64,000 nucleotides of DNA from Acrocarpospora pleiomorpha (GCF_009687885.1 NZ_BLAF01000011.1:62001-126000), one strand, 5' to 3'; counted from the first letter of the stretch, positions 49,249-58,474 are shown. Made by a program: numbers and translations. The notes: generated by a model from the sequence alone, not told the origin.

Positions 49249-50637
49249 ATGCCTATCGCCGTCCTCAACCCCGGCACCGGAGAGCACCTCGGCGAGGTGC
49301 CGGATCTGGACGCGCGGGAGGTGGCCGCCGTGGTCGAGGCGGCGCAGGAGGGCCAGCGCGCGATGGCGGCCCTGCCCGCGCACCGCCGCGCCGAACTGCT
49401 GCTCACGATCGCCGGCCGGATCGAGGCCGAGAAGGACGACCTCGCTGAGCTGCTCGCGGCCGAGAACGGCAAGCCGATCCCGCAGACGAGGGGCGAGGTG
49501 GAGGCCGCGATCCGGATCTTCCGCGGCTACGCGGGCGAGGCCACCCGGCTGTTCGGCCGCCAGATCCCGCTGGATGCCGTACCCGGCCTGGAAAGGCACC
49601 TCGCCGTGACCACCCGCGAGCCGCTCGGGGTGGTCGCCGCGCTGGTGCCGTTCAACTACCCGGTCGAGCTGTACGCGCACAAGGCCGCCGCCGCCCTGGC
49701 CGCCGGAAACGCGGTCGTGGTGCAGCCGCCCGCCAAATGCCCGCTGGCGCTGACCAGGGTCGCCGAACTGATCGCCACCGTTGGCCTGCCGGAGCACGCG
49801 CACCAGCTGGTCACCGGTGGTGTCGCGGTCTCCCAGTCACTGGCCACCCTGCCGGGGATCGCCGCGATCAGTCTTACCGGCAGCACCGCCGCAGGACGCG
49901 CGATCGCAACCCTGGCCGCTGGCACATTGAAGAAGGTCTTCCTCGAGCTCGGCGGCAACGACGCGCTCATCGTCTGCGACGACGCCGACCCCGAGGAGGC
50001 CGCCAAGGCGGTCGTGCTCGGCCGCCTCGCCCGCGGCAACGGCCAGATCTGCTGCGCGGTCAAGCGCGTGTACGCCCAGGACGGCATCCACGACGCATTC
50101 CTGGCCTCCCTGCTGGACCAGACGGCCAAACTCGTCGTCGGCGACCAGCTCCAGGAATCCACCGACGTCGGCCCCCTGATCACCGAAGACGCCGCCGAAC
50201 GCGTATCCGCTGCCGTCGACCGCCTGATCGTCGACGGCGCCAACCTCGTCGCGGGCGGCTCCCGACGCGGCGCGTTCGTCGACCCGGTCGTCCTCACCGA
50301 CGTCCCCGCGGAAAGCGCCGCCTTCGCCGAGGAGATCTTCGGCCCGGTCGCCCCCGTGGCCCGCTTCACCGACCCCATGGAAGCCGTCCGCCTGGCCAAC
50401 CAATCCCCGTACGGCCTGCACGCCGCCGTCTTCACCCGTGACGTCTCCCGCGCGTTCACCCTGGCCAGGCACCTGGACGTCGGCGGCGTGGTGATCAACG
50501 GCTCCACCGCCCTGCGCGCCGAGAACCTCCCGTTCGGCGGCACCAAGGACACCGGCGGCTACCGCGAGGGCCTGCACGAGACGGTCCTCGACTTCACCCG
50601 GCAGAAGTCGATCATCGTCATGGAGGCGTTCGGATGA
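49249..50637 (+). CDS. NAD(P)-dependent aldehyde dehydrogenase
   Basis: About 462 residues of the aldehyde dehydrogenase superfamily, oxidising an aldehyde to a carboxylic acid. The catalytic glutamate lies in KKVFLELGGND, the nucleophilic cysteine in NGQICCAVKRVY, and the C-terminal anchor is LPFGGTKDTGGYREG. I choose ATG 49249 because AGGAG lies seven bases upstream; an in-frame ATG at 49228 overlaps the regulator stop but lacks a ribosome site. The sequence style is close to lactaldehyde, glycolaldehyde and oxoglutarate-semialdehyde dehydrogenases. Coupling with a sugar importer suggests oxidation of a sugar-derived aldehyde. It overlaps the next gene by four bases. Confidence 0.9.
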   Translation: MPIAVLNPGTGEHLGEVPDLDAREVAAVVEAAQEGQRAMAALPAHRRAELLLTIAGRIEAEKDDLAELLAAENGKPIPQTRGEVEAAIRIFRGYAGEATRLFGRQIPLDAVPGLERHLAVTTREPLGVVAALVPFNYPVELYAHKAAAALAAGNAVVVQPPAKCPLALTRVAELIATVGLPEHAHQLVTGGVAVSQSLATLPGIAAISLTGSTAAGRAIATLAAGTLKKVFLELGGNDALIVCDDADPEEAAKAVVLGRLARGNGQICCAVKRVYAQDGIHDAFLASLLDQTAKLVVGDQLQESTDVGPLITEDAAERVSAAVDRLIVDGANLVAGGSRRGAFVDPVVLTDVPAESAAFAEEIFGPVAPVARFTDPMEAVRLANQSPYGLHAAVFTRDVSRAFTLARHLDVGGVVINGSTALRAENLPFGGTKDTGGYREGLHETVLDFTRQKSIIVMEAFG

Positions 50638-52103
50638 GCCTCGAACTCAGGGGCGTACGGCAAAGCTACGGCGACGTGGAAGTCCTGCACGGCGTGGACC
50701 TCACCGGTCGGCCGGGCGAGGTGCTCGCCGTGGTCGGCGCGAACGGCGCCGGAAAGTCCACGCTGATCCGCATCCTGGCGGGCGCCCAGCGGATGACCTC
50801 GGGCGAGCTGCGCATCGACGGCGAGCGGGTCGACCTGCGCTCCCCGCACGACGCGCACGCGCGCGGCATCCGCACGGTCTACCAGGAGCTGTCCATCGTC
50901 GGCGGGCTGTCGGTGACCGAGAACCTGCTGATGGGCGCGTTCCCCCGGCGACGCGGCGGCCTGATCGACTGGCCGGAGGCGCACCGGAGGGCGCGGGAAC
51001 TGCTGGACGGCGCCGGTTTCGGGGCGATCGACCCGCGCGTGCTCGCGGGCCGCCTCTCGGTGGCCAGGCAGCAGATGGTGGAGATCGCCAAGGCGCTGGC
51101 CGGTGAGGTCAAGGTGCTGGTGCTCGACGAACCGTCGGCGGTGCTGGCAGGCAGCGACCTGGAGTCCCTGTTCGCGCTGATCCGGCGACTGCGGGAACGC
51201 GGCGTGCTGGTCGTCTACGTCTCGCACCGCCTGGCCGAGGTCATGGAACTCGCCGACTCGATCGTGGTCATCAAGGACGGCCTCATCATCGCCACCACGG
51301 AACCGGCGAAGACCAGCGAATCCGAACTGATCGGCCTGATGGCCGGCCGTCGCCTGGAACAGATCTACCCCGCCCGCCGCGAACCCCCCGCCGAGACAAG
51401 ACTCGAAATTTCCGGACTTTCCCGGAGGGGTGAGTTCGAGGACATCTCGTTCGAGCTGCGTGCCGGGGAGATCGTCGGACTGTTCGGCCTGGTCGGTTCG
51501 GGCCGCAGCGAGATGGCCAGGTGCGTGTTCGGCGCGGAACCCGCGACGAAGGGAAACGGCGCTTACCGCTCCCCCGCCGAGGCGATCGCCGCCGGGCTCG
51601 CCCTGGTCACCGAGGACCGCAAACGTTCCGGCCTGATCCTCGGCATGACCGTGCTGGACAACATCGCGCTCGCCACGATGCGCGAGAACCGGCGCGGACC
51701 CTTGATCGACGCCGCCGGACGGAAACGCCGCGTCACCGAGATGATCGACCGGCTCAGCATCCAGCCCGGCCGGTGCGCCACCATGCCGGTGGGCTCGCTC
51801 AGCGGCGGTAACCAGCAGAAGGCCGTACTGGCGAAATGGCTGCTGGCCGGGCCGCGCGTGCTGATCCTGGACGAACCCACCCGGGGCGTCGACATGGCCA
51901 CCCGGGTGGACATCTACCGCATGGTCGACGACCTGGCCCGGCAGGGTCTCGCCGTGCTGCTCATCTCCTCCGACCTCACCGAGGTGCTCGGCGCGACCGA
52001 CCGGGTGCTGGTGATGCGCGAGGGCCGGCTGGCCGGTGACCTGCGCTCGGAGACCACCACCGAGGACGAGATCCTCGCGCACGCGATCGGACAGGCCGCA
52101 TGA
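50634..52103 (+). CDS. Sugar ABC importer ATPase with two nucleotide-binding domains (RbsA/MglA class)
   Basis: A 489-residue tandem ATPase. Domain 1: Walker A GANGAGKSTL, signature-like LSVARQQMVEIAKAL, Walker B VLVLDEPSAVL. Domain 2 has the usual RbsA-type altered Walker A (GLVGSGRSEMARCVFG) with signature LSGGNQQKAVLAKWLL and Walker B VLILDEPTRGVD. It powers uptake of a monosaccharide or polyol through the permease encoded next. Start overlaps the dehydrogenase stop (ATGA), and its own stop overlaps the permease start. Confidence 0.93.
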   Translation: MSLELRGVRQSYGDVEVLHGVDLTGRPGEVLAVVGANGAGKSTLIRILAGAQRMTSGELRIDGERVDLRSPHDAHARGIRTVYQELSIVGGLSVTENLLMGAFPRRRGGLIDWPEAHRRARELLDGAGFGAIDPRVLAGRLSVARQQMVEIAKALAGEVKVLVLDEPSAVLAGSDLESLFALIRRLRERGVLVVYVSHRLAEVMELADSIVVIKDGLIIATTEPAKTSESELIGLMAGRRLEQIYPARREPPAETRLEISGLSRRGEFEDISFELRAGEIVGLFGLVGSGRSEMARCVFGAEPATKGNGAYRSPAEAIAAGLALVTEDRKRSGLILGMTVLDNIALATMRENRRGPLIDAAGRKRRVTEMIDRLSIQPGRCATMPVGSLSGGNQQKAVLAKWLLAGPRVLILDEPTRGVDMATRVDIYRMVDDLARQGLAVLLISSDLTEVLGATDRVLVMREGRLAGDLRSETTTEDEILAHAIGQAA

Positions 52104-53050
52104 CCGGGCACATCGCCAGAATCCGCAACGGGCGGGACATCTTCGTCACGGCGGCGTTCGTGTCGCTGATCGTGCTGCTGGTGGCGGTGGCCGCGCTCAC
52201 CTCCGACACCTTCCTCACCCAGACCAACCTCACCAACCTGCTCAAGCAGATGGTCACCACCGGACTGCTGGCGTTCGGCATGCTGGTGGTCATCCTCACC
52301 GGCGGCATCGACCTGTCGGTGGGCTCGATCGTGGCCTTCTCCGGCATCCTCACCGCGGGCCTGGTGACCGGCTTGCCCATCCCGGTGGCCATGCTCGCCG
52401 GCGTGCTCTCCGGCGTCGGCTTCGGGCTGATCAACGGCGTCCTGGTGTCCCGGTTCGGGCTGGCCGCCTTCGTGGTCACGCTGGCCTCGCTCACCACCAT
52501 CCGCGGCCTCGCCTTCGTCTACTCCGAGGTGCCGATCGCGCCTGAGGACCCGGCGTTCTTCACCCTCGGCTCGGCGATGGCCGGTCCCATCCCGGTCAGC
52601 ACGCTCATCATGCTGGCCGTCTTCGCGGCCGGCGGGGTGTTCCTGACCCGCACCCCGGCCGGGCGTTCCATCGTGGCGATCGGTGGCAACGCCGAGACGG
52701 TCCGGCTCGCGGGCATCAACGTGCCCCGGCACGTGACGCTCGCGTACACGATCAGCGGCGCCTGCGCCGGCCTGGCCGGGGTCATCCTGGCCAGCCGCGT
52801 CGGAATCGCCCAGCCGAGCGTGGGCGTGGCGTTCGAGCTGGACGCCATCGCCGCGTGCGTGATCGGCGGCGCCAGCCTGGCCGGCGGGCGCGGTTCCACC
52901 CGCGCCACCTTCGGCGGCGTCCTCGTGCTGGTCCTGATCAACAACCTGCTCAACCTGTACGGCGTCCAGAGCTTCTGGCAGCAAGTGCTCAAGGGGTTGA
53001 TCATCATCGCCGTCATCCTCGTCCAGCGCACCAACCGGGTGCGCGGCTGA
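52100..53050 (+). CDS. Sugar ABC importer permease (RbsC class)
   Basis: A 316-residue integral membrane permease of the BPD_transp_2/RbsC family. About eight to ten hydrophobic segments, with the conserved ILTGGIDLSVGSIVAFSGI near residues 70-90 and CVIGGASLAGGRGSTRATFGG near 253-273. It forms the sugar pore as a homodimer. Four-base overlap with the ATPase gene indicates coupled translation. Confidence 0.93.
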   Translation: MTGHIARIRNGRDIFVTAAFVSLIVLLVAVAALTSDTFLTQTNLTNLLKQMVTTGLLAFGMLVVILTGGIDLSVGSIVAFSGILTAGLVTGLPIPVAMLAGVLSGVGFGLINGVLVSRFGLAAFVVTLASLTTIRGLAFVYSEVPIAPEDPAFFTLGSAMAGPIPVSTLIMLAVFAAGGVFLTRTPAGRSIVAIGGNAETVRLAGINVPRHVTLAYTISGACAGLAGVILASRVGIAQPSVGVAFELDAIAACVIGGASLAGGRGSTRATFGGVLVLVLINNLLNLYGVQSFWQQVLKGLIIIAVILVQRTNRVRG

Positions 53051-53068
53051 CCCCTGGGAGAAGTCACC

Positions 53069-54046
53069 ATGATCACGAGAAGATTGTTATTGGCGGGCGC
53101 ACTCGCCCTGGTCATCACCGGCTGCTCGTCCGGACCTGACCCGGCCGCTCCCGCGGCGTCGGCGTCCGGTGACGGCAAATACACCATCGGCGTCGCCAAC
53201 TTCATGCTCGGCGGGCCGTACTTCAGCGGGATGGACAAGGCCATCGCCGCGCAGGCACAGAAGAAGGGCAACGTCGAGATCATCAGCACGGACGCGAACG
53301 GGGACGCGGCCAAGCTCGCCTCCAACGTGGAGGACCTGCTGAGCAAGAACGTGGACGCGGTCATCATCTCCGGCGGCCCGCTGGAGTCCGCGCCCGCGGT
53401 GCTCAACTCCATCAAGGCGGCCGGCAAGCCGGTCGTGCTGGTGGACCGCAAGTTCCAGACCGGTGAGTACACCAGCTGGATCGGCCCCGACAACGAGGCC
53501 ATCGGGCGGCAGAACGGCGAGTTCCTGGCCGAGAAGCTGCCCGACGGCGGCAAGGTCGGCATCATCAAGGGCGGCCCGGCCGACAACACGATCGGCTCGG
53601 CCCGGACCAACGGCGTCAAGTCGGTGCTGTCCGCCAAGTCCAACATCACGCTGGTCGAGGCCCCGGACTTCGGCAACTGGGGTTCGGACGGCGGGCTCAC
53701 CGTGATGGAGAGCCTGCTCGCCACCAACGGCGACCTGAAGGCGGTGTTCTGCGAGAACGACGCGATGTGCCTGGGCGCGCAGCGGGCGATCGCGGACGCC
53801 GGCAAGACCGACCAGATCATCATCGCCGGCGTGGACGGCCAGGCCGAGGCGCTGAAGGCGATCATGGACGGCACCAACTACCTGGTCACCGGCCTCAACG
53901 ACGCCGACATCATCGGCGCCATGGGCCTGGACCGGGCGGTCGAGATCCTGGGCGGCGCCCAGGTCGAGAAGGACACGGTCGTTCCGTCCCCCCGAGTCAC
54001 CAAGGAGAACGCGAAACAGTTCATGAACCCGGACGGCAGCTTCTAA
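53069..54046 (+). CDS. Sugar ABC importer substrate-binding lipoprotein (RbsB class)
   Basis: A 325-residue periplasmic-binding protein (Peripla_BP_4). Lipoprotein signal with lipobox ITGC near residues 16-19. The mature protein starts with the strand YTIGVANFMLGGPYFSGMDKAI, and GADAVIISGG- and GVDGQAEALKAI-type segments line the sugar cleft. It delivers the sugar to the permease just upstream. GGGAGAAG precedes the ATG. Codon 7 is TTA (53087), rare in this GC-rich genome. The bound sugar cannot be predicted. Confidence 0.92.
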   Translation: MITRRLLLAGALALVITGCSSGPDPAAPAASASGDGKYTIGVANFMLGGPYFSGMDKAIAAQAQKKGNVEIISTDANGDAAKLASNVEDLLSKNVDAVIISGGPLESAPAVLNSIKAAGKPVVLVDRKFQTGEYTSWIGPDNEAIGRQNGEFLAEKLPDGGKVGIIKGGPADNTIGSARTNGVKSVLSAKSNITLVEAPDFGNWGSDGGLTVMESLLATNGDLKAVFCENDAMCLGAQRAIADAGKTDQIIIAGVDGQAEALKAIMDGTNYLVTGLNDADIIGAMGLDRAVEILGGAQVEKDTVVPSPRVTKENAKQFMNPDGSF

Positions 54047-54060
54047 GCCCCCCGCGGCCC

Positions 54061-54082
54061 GGTGGCGGACGGCGACGCCACC
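54061..54082 (+). terminator. Possible hairpin after the sugar importer operon
   Basis: ggtggcg (54061-54067) pairs with cgccacc (54076-54082) around an 8-base loop in the 62-base gap before the secreted protein gene. Short and without a T run, so it may only reduce read-through. Confidence 0.4.
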
Positions 54083-54108
54083 TGGCCCTCCCTTCCTGAG
54101 AAGGACCA

Positions 54109-55923
54109 ATGAAGAAAACCCTCATGCGCCGGGCGACCATCGCCGCGGCCGCCTCCGCCCTCCTCCTCACCGGAACGGTCGCGACCAGCCCAGAGGCGGT
54201 CGCCGATGATCCCACCCGCCCCGGCTGGACCCTCCTCTACAACGAGACGTTCACCTCCGCGCTGAATCCGGGGAACGTGCCCTGGACGCGGGACACCTAC
54301 GCCCAGCCGTTCGACACGATCATGGATGATCCCGGGCAGTGGTACCGCAACGACTACGGGCCCGCGTGGACCACGGCGCTCAACTCCTTCAACACCTACC
54401 GGAAGGAGTTCCCGGTCGGGCAGAGCGGCTGGCTGACCGCATCCTTGTCGGCCCGCGACTGGAACAAGGACGGCGTGATCGAGAATCCGCCGACGCTCAC
54501 CACGCAGCCGCTCGGCGCCGAGAGCGTGGCGGTGATGAACGTGCCCGATCACACGGGTGGCGTGATCCTGCGGCCGACGAACCGGCTGCCTGATCGGTAT
54601 CGCGTGGAGTACAAGCTGAAGACGCTGGACTTCGGGGGGAAGCGGAACGGGTCGATCACGTACAACAACCGGACCAACGGGTACAGCAACACGGGGTGTA
54701 AGACGCAGCACCCATGGGGTGAAGGGTCGCGTTCGCCGGGGTGGACCGGTAACGCGTCGGTCCCGTACTGCGAGTGGCAGGACGTCAGGTCTGGCCCTTA
54801 TGGGTATAACGGGTTCCACTTCATGGCGATCGTGGACTTCGCCAATCCCGCGCCGCGGAACAACCACTTCTGGCACTACCGGCGCAAAGTGCTGATGGAC
54901 TCCTTCTCCCAGCATCCGGATCGGGTGGGGTCAGGGACCGGTGGGCGGGTTTGTAACGCCGCGAACAACACGTACTACAACTACCGGGACGGCAACTTCA
55001 ACACGGTCAACATGTGGATCAGCGGGCTGCCGAACTGGAACCCGGGTCCTGGTGGGCTGGCGGGGAACTCGCAGTGGTTCATGACGCCGTGCTCCAACGG
55101 CGTGGCGGAGCAGCAGCTGTCCTCGGCGGCCGAACTCCAGCCCGAGCTGATGCCGAACCAGTTCTACACCTTCGCCATCGAGCGTGACGCGACCGGTTAC
55201 GTGCTCGAGGTGACCGGAAACTTCGCCCGGTCAGGTCAGCGGACGATCCGGATGCACCGGCCGTTCATCGTTAACAACGCGCCGATCTGGCACTACAACA
55301 CCGCGCCGGGCGAGTACGACGGCCGCTACAACGCCAACCTGGTCCAGAACGAGCCCAACGGCAGCACCACCTGGCCCAACCAGTGGCCCGCCGGCTCGTC
55401 CTACCCCGACTACTTCGTGATCGGCGACCTCTACACCAACGTGTACGAGGGCAGCGCCAGCCTCACCGATCTCCGCCTGTACGTCCCGCAAACGGGCACC
55501 CCGAACCTGGCCCTCAACAAGCCCGCCACCGCCGACAGCCAGTGCGCCGCGGGCGAAGGCCCCGCCAAGGCCGTCAACGGAACCTACAACGCCGGCCTGG
55601 CCGACAAGTGGTGCTCCCTGGGCGCCTCCAAGTGGCTCCGCGTCGACCTCCAGTCGGCCACGACGGTCAGCAAGGTCGTCATCCGCCATTCGGGCGCGGG
55701 CGGCGAGAAGACCTCCTGGAACACCAAGGACTTCGACGTCCAGCTCAGCACCAACGGCACGACGTGGACGAACGTGGCAACGGTGCGAAATAACACCGCA
55801 AGTACGACCACGCACACGTTCACCCCGGCATCCGCCCGATATATACGACTAAATGTCATCACTCCCACGAGTGACAGCGACACCGCCGCCCGCATCTTCG
55901 AACTGGAGGCATACGCCAGCTAA
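54109..55923 (+). CDS. Secreted carbohydrate-active protein of unknown catalytic class with C-terminal CBM32 (F5/8 type C)
   Basis: A 604-residue exported protein. Signal peptide at residues 1-32 (after AVA). The central 420 residues are rich in Trp, Asn and Tyr (WTLLYNETFTSALNPGNVPW, WYRNDYGPAWTTALNSFNTYR, FWHYRRKVLMDSF) and look like a concanavalin-like beta-sandwich, but I do not recognise the family. Residues about 465-604 are a discoidin/CBM32 domain (LNKPATADSQCA, WLRVDLQSATTVSKVVIRH, ARYIRLNV). GAGAAGGA precedes the ATG. It follows the sugar importer by 62 bases on the same strand. An extracellular enzyme freeing the sugar taken up by that importer is a reasonable guess, no more. Confidence 0.78.
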   Translation: MKKTLMRRATIAAAASALLLTGTVATSPEAVADDPTRPGWTLLYNETFTSALNPGNVPWTRDTYAQPFDTIMDDPGQWYRNDYGPAWTTALNSFNTYRKEFPVGQSGWLTASLSARDWNKDGVIENPPTLTTQPLGAESVAVMNVPDHTGGVILRPTNRLPDRYRVEYKLKTLDFGGKRNGSITYNNRTNGYSNTGCKTQHPWGEGSRSPGWTGNASVPYCEWQDVRSGPYGYNGFHFMAIVDFANPAPRNNHFWHYRRKVLMDSFSQHPDRVGSGTGGRVCNAANNTYYNYRDGNFNTVNMWISGLPNWNPGPGGLAGNSQWFMTPCSNGVAEQQLSSAAELQPELMPNQFYTFAIERDATGYVLEVTGNFARSGQRTIRMHRPFIVNNAPIWHYNTAPGEYDGRYNANLVQNEPNGSTTWPNQWPAGSSYPDYFVIGDLYTNVYEGSASLTDLRLYVPQTGTPNLALNKPATADSQCAAGEGPAKAVNGTYNAGLADKWCSLGASKWLRVDLQSATTVSKVVIRHSGAGGEKTSWNTKDFDVQLSTNGTTWTNVATVRNNTASTTTHTFTPASARYIRLNVITPTSDSDTAARIFELEAYAS

Positions 55924-55934
55924 CGACAGCAAGG

Positions 55935-55959
55935 GGGGGCCGGGTCACGACCGGCCCCC
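55935..55959. terminator. Bidirectional hairpin terminator
   Basis: gggggccgg (55935-55943) pairs perfectly with ccggccccc (55951-55959) around a 7-base loop, between convergent stops at 55923 and 55962. Confidence 0.75.
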
Positions 55960-55961
55960 TG

Positions 55962-56366
55962 TCAGTGCTGGAAGACCAGGATGGATTCGGACTCGCCCCG
56001 CCGGACCCGCAGCTGAACCGTGTCACCGATACGAGGGTCCTCGTCGGGCGAGACGGCGAGCGCGACCAGGCGAGCGCCGTCGGCCTGAGGCAGTTCAATC
56101 ACGCCCAGGACATACGGCGGTTCGAGCCCCGGCCGTCTTACGGTGGGGCGGATCACCCTGGTCCAGGAATGGACAACGCCGCTCGTGCCGACGTCGTCCC
56201 ACTGCCAGGTCTGGCACCCGCAGGCCGGGCACGCCACCAGCGGGTACCACTGCCACCGGCGGCAGTCCTGGCACCGCGTGATACGGACGACCCCTTGATC
56301 CAGGCTGAGATGCCAGAACCGGTAGCCGTCGCCATCCAGCACATCGGACAGGAACTCTTCAGGCAT
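55962..56366 (-). CDS. DUF35-type Zn-ribbon/OB-fold protein, partner of the adjacent thiolase-fold protein
   Basis: A 134-residue protein: N-terminal helix (FWHLSLDQGVVRITRC), a rubredoxin-like zinc ribbon with CQDC and CPAC pairs at residues about 32-53, and an OB-fold (VVHSWTRVIRP, PPYVLGVIELP). DUF35 proteins form complexes with thiolase-fold partners and bind the CoA end of the substrate, as ChsH2 does with Ltp2 in steroid side-chain cleavage. The start overlaps the end of the thiolase-fold gene by eight bases, strongly supporting such a complex. Confidence 0.9.
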   Translation of the reverse strand: MPEEFLSDVLDGDGYRFWHLSLDQGVVRITRCQDCRRWQWYPLVACPACGCQTWQWDDVGTSGVVHSWTRVIRPTVRRPGLEPPYVLGVIELPQADGARLVALAVSPDEDPRIGDTVQLRVRRGESESILVFQH

Positions 56367-57525
56367 CGGTCCTCCGGAACAGCAAGCCGGTGTACTGACG
56401 GCCGGGCCCGGCCCCCACGAACGCCGTGGTGGCGTCCTTGACCTGGTTGCCGAGCGCCTCGTGCCGCAGCTGCCGCACCGCCTCGGACACGTGCGCGGCA
56501 CCGAGCAGGTAGCCGTGCGACAGGAGCCCCCCGTGTGTGTTCGTCGGGAGAGCACCGCCGATGTCGAGCTGGCGTCCCGCGACCGCTTCCAGGGTTCGCC
56601 CGGGCTTGGTGATCCCGAGCGCCTCCAGCTGCACGACGGTGGCCATGGTGAAACAGTCGTACAGCTGGAACATGTCCGCGGACGCGACGTCCTGGCCCGC
56701 GCGCTCGGCCACCGTCGCGGCCACGGCCTCCGTCGCGGGCAGATGGGGAAGGTCCCGGCTCTGCGTGTAGAAGGCCTCGTCGGGCAACGGCTGGACGGCG
56801 TGACCCCAGCCGGCGAGGGTGACGACTCTCTTCTCCGCGGCTACGGCGTCGCCGGCAGACACGACCATCGCCACGGCGCCGTCGCTCAGCAGCGAAATGT
56901 CCGCCCGTCGCAGCGGCTGGGCGAAGTACGGCTGCGCCCGGTAGTCGTCCGGGCCGAGCTCGTCCCGGGCTTGGGCGTGCGCGTGCCGCTGGGCGTTACG
57001 GCGAGCCGACGTCGCGACGCGACAGAGCAGATCCTCCAGCTCGGCGGCGGAGAGGCCATAGCGGTGGGCGTACCGCGTCGCCATCGTCGCGAAGTACAGC
57101 TGCGGCCCGCTGAAGCCGATCGGGTACTCGACCTCCCGCTTGGCGTCCATGGCGCCGTGGATCCCGGCCGGCCCGGATCCGTGCGTACCCCAGTCGACGC
57201 CGAAGAACGTCAGCACGTGGCGGGCGAGACCCGCCTCGACCACGCTGTGCGCCTGGGCGACGGCGAGCAGGATGCCCGCCCCCACCGGACTGGACAGGCC
57301 CTGGTAACGCAGCGAGTCCAGCCCGAGGGCCGGGGCGAGCTTGTCGACCGTGAGCACCGGCGGGGTGAGCATCGCCTCGGTGATCACTCCGTCGATGTCC
57401 GCCCTGGCGATGCCGGCGTCGGCTATCGCGGCGTCGATGGCCTCCAGCAGCAACGACTGCGCGTGACGCCCGGATCGGCGCTGGGGGTGAACCTCACCCA
57501 GGCCGGAGACGACCGCTGTCGCCAT
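56359..57525 (-). CDS. Thiolase-fold (SCP-x/Ltp2-like) protein lacking the catalytic cysteines
   Basis: A 388-residue thiolase-superfamily protein. The fold is clear from DIDGVITEAM, SDGAVAMVVSAGDA, ADMFQLYDCFTMATVVQLEALG and NTHGGLLSHGYLLGAAHV. Where thiolases have their nucleophilic cysteine (CASG-like) it reads GLSSPVGAG, and the C-terminal CxG is replaced by VGAGPG, so classical thiolysis is unlikely. This is the pattern of Ltp2-type retro-aldolases, which act with a DUF35 partner like the one encoded next. It lies in the operon cyclase-thiolase-DUF35 controlled by the TetR region at 58.4 kb. A carbon-carbon bond-cleaving role on a CoA thioester is inferred. Confidence 0.85.
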   Translation of the reverse strand: MATAVVSGLGEVHPQRRSGRHAQSLLLEAIDAAIADAGIARADIDGVITEAMLTPPVLTVDKLAPALGLDSLRYQGLSSPVGAGILLAVAQAHSVVEAGLARHVLTFFGVDWGTHGSGPAGIHGAMDAKREVEYPIGFSGPQLYFATMATRYAHRYGLSAAELEDLLCRVATSARRNAQRHAHAQARDELGPDDYRAQPYFAQPLRRADISLLSDGAVAMVVSAGDAVAAEKRVVTLAGWGHAVQPLPDEAFYTQSRDLPHLPATEAVAATVAERAGQDVASADMFQLYDCFTMATVVQLEALGITKPGRTLEAVAGRQLDIGGALPTNTHGGLLSHGYLLGAAHVSEAVRQLRHEALGNQVKDATTAFVGAGPGRQYTGLLFRRTDA

Positions 57526-57526
57526 G

Positions 57527-58396
57527 TCAGAACACCACGACCGGGGCCAGCGGGCTGGCGGTCGCCCCCACGATGTTCAGCGGGGCGAGCGTCAGCATCC
57601 CGGCCACGGCCGCGCCGGCGAAGCCGGCCAGGTCGAGGAGTTCGACGAAGTACACGCCGTGGTCCCGCATGAGCCGGACGTGCAGCGGAACGGCGCACGC
57701 CGGGTCGCTCGCCGGCGACATCTCCACGCCGATGTTGTCGGCGCCGATGATCGGGAAGCCGCTCTCGAGGACCCAGTCGATCGCGTCGACGTCGAGGCCG
57801 CCCCAGCCCAGCTGGTCTTGCACACCCGCCGCCCAGGCCTCAACCCAGCCGGTGCGCAGGAACAGGGCGTCGCCTCGTTCGGGGACGAGACCGGCGGCGT
57901 CGAGCCTGTGCCGGACGAGATCCAGCGAGACCGGTTCGGCGGCATCCAGCCACGGGCGGCCCTCGGGGACGGCGTCGACGATGAGGACCCTGGTGACGAC
58001 CGGGCCGGCCTCCTCGATCCCGAGACGCTTCGCCCCGCGGCTGGTCACCAGATCGGCGGGGAGGTCGCCGTACATCCTGCCGTCCTGCCAGACGTGGCAG
58101 AGCGCGTCCATGTGCGTGGTCCCGTGCGTGGGGATCAGCAGGATGTCGTCGCTGAAGGAGAAGCCGTGCCGGGCCGACGCTTCCGGCGCCAGCGCCGCGT
58201 CCCCGCCGTCACGGACCATGAAGTGCTGTGGCGGCTGCCGCCGGGGCCCCACGGGTCCCTTGCCGTTGCGCACCTGGAGGCCGAGGCTGCGCACCTCCAT
58301 CGTGCTGACGGCGGCCATGGCCCGCTTGATGACCGTCCCGTCGATGTTCGCCAGAGCTCCCCGCCCCGAGACCTCGGTCATCAGTTCCGCACCCAT
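57527..58396 (-). CDS. Cyclase-family metal-dependent hydrolase (kynurenine-formamidase-like)
   Basis: About 289 residues of the putative-cyclase family (PF04199), Mn/Zn hydrolases that open amides, lactones or enol-lactones. The diagnostic metal motif appears as PTHGTTHMDALCHVW (near residue 90), with ESGFPIIGADNIGVEMSP and HVRLMRDHGVYFVELLDL later. The ATG at 58396 has GGAG six bases upstream; an in-frame GTG at 58408 is the alternative. One base separates its stop from the next ATG. In a pathway with a Baeyer-Villiger enzyme, hydrolysis of the resulting lactone would fit, but this is inference. Confidence 0.88.
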   Translation of the reverse strand: MGAELMTEVSGRGALANIDGTVIKRAMAAVSTMEVRSLGLQVRNGKGPVGPRRQPPQHFMVRDGGDAALAPEASARHGFSFSDDILLIPTHGTTHMDALCHVWQDGRMYGDLPADLVTSRGAKRLGIEEAGPVVTRVLIVDAVPEGRPWLDAAEPVSLDLVRHRLDAAGLVPERGDALFLRTGWVEAWAAGVQDQLGWGGLDVDAIDWVLESGFPIIGADNIGVEMSPASDPACAVPLHVRLMRDHGVYFVELLDLAGFAGAAVAGMLTLAPLNIVGATASPLAPVVVF

Positions 58397-58454
58397 CCCG
58401 GACTCCACTTCCCTTCGTCGCTCTGGAGACCATCCTTCCGCCCCATCGAGGGTG

Positions 58455-58474
58455 TGTCAACAGTAACGTTGACA
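58455..58474. promoter_or_regulatory. Operator site a, TGTCAAC-N6-GTTGACA
   Basis: Perfect inverted repeat TGTCAACAGTAACGTTGACA with a 6-base spacer, in the divergent region between the cyclase-family and TetR genes. The same motif recurs before the Baeyer-Villiger monooxygenase gene, marking a small local regulon. Confidence 0.75.
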
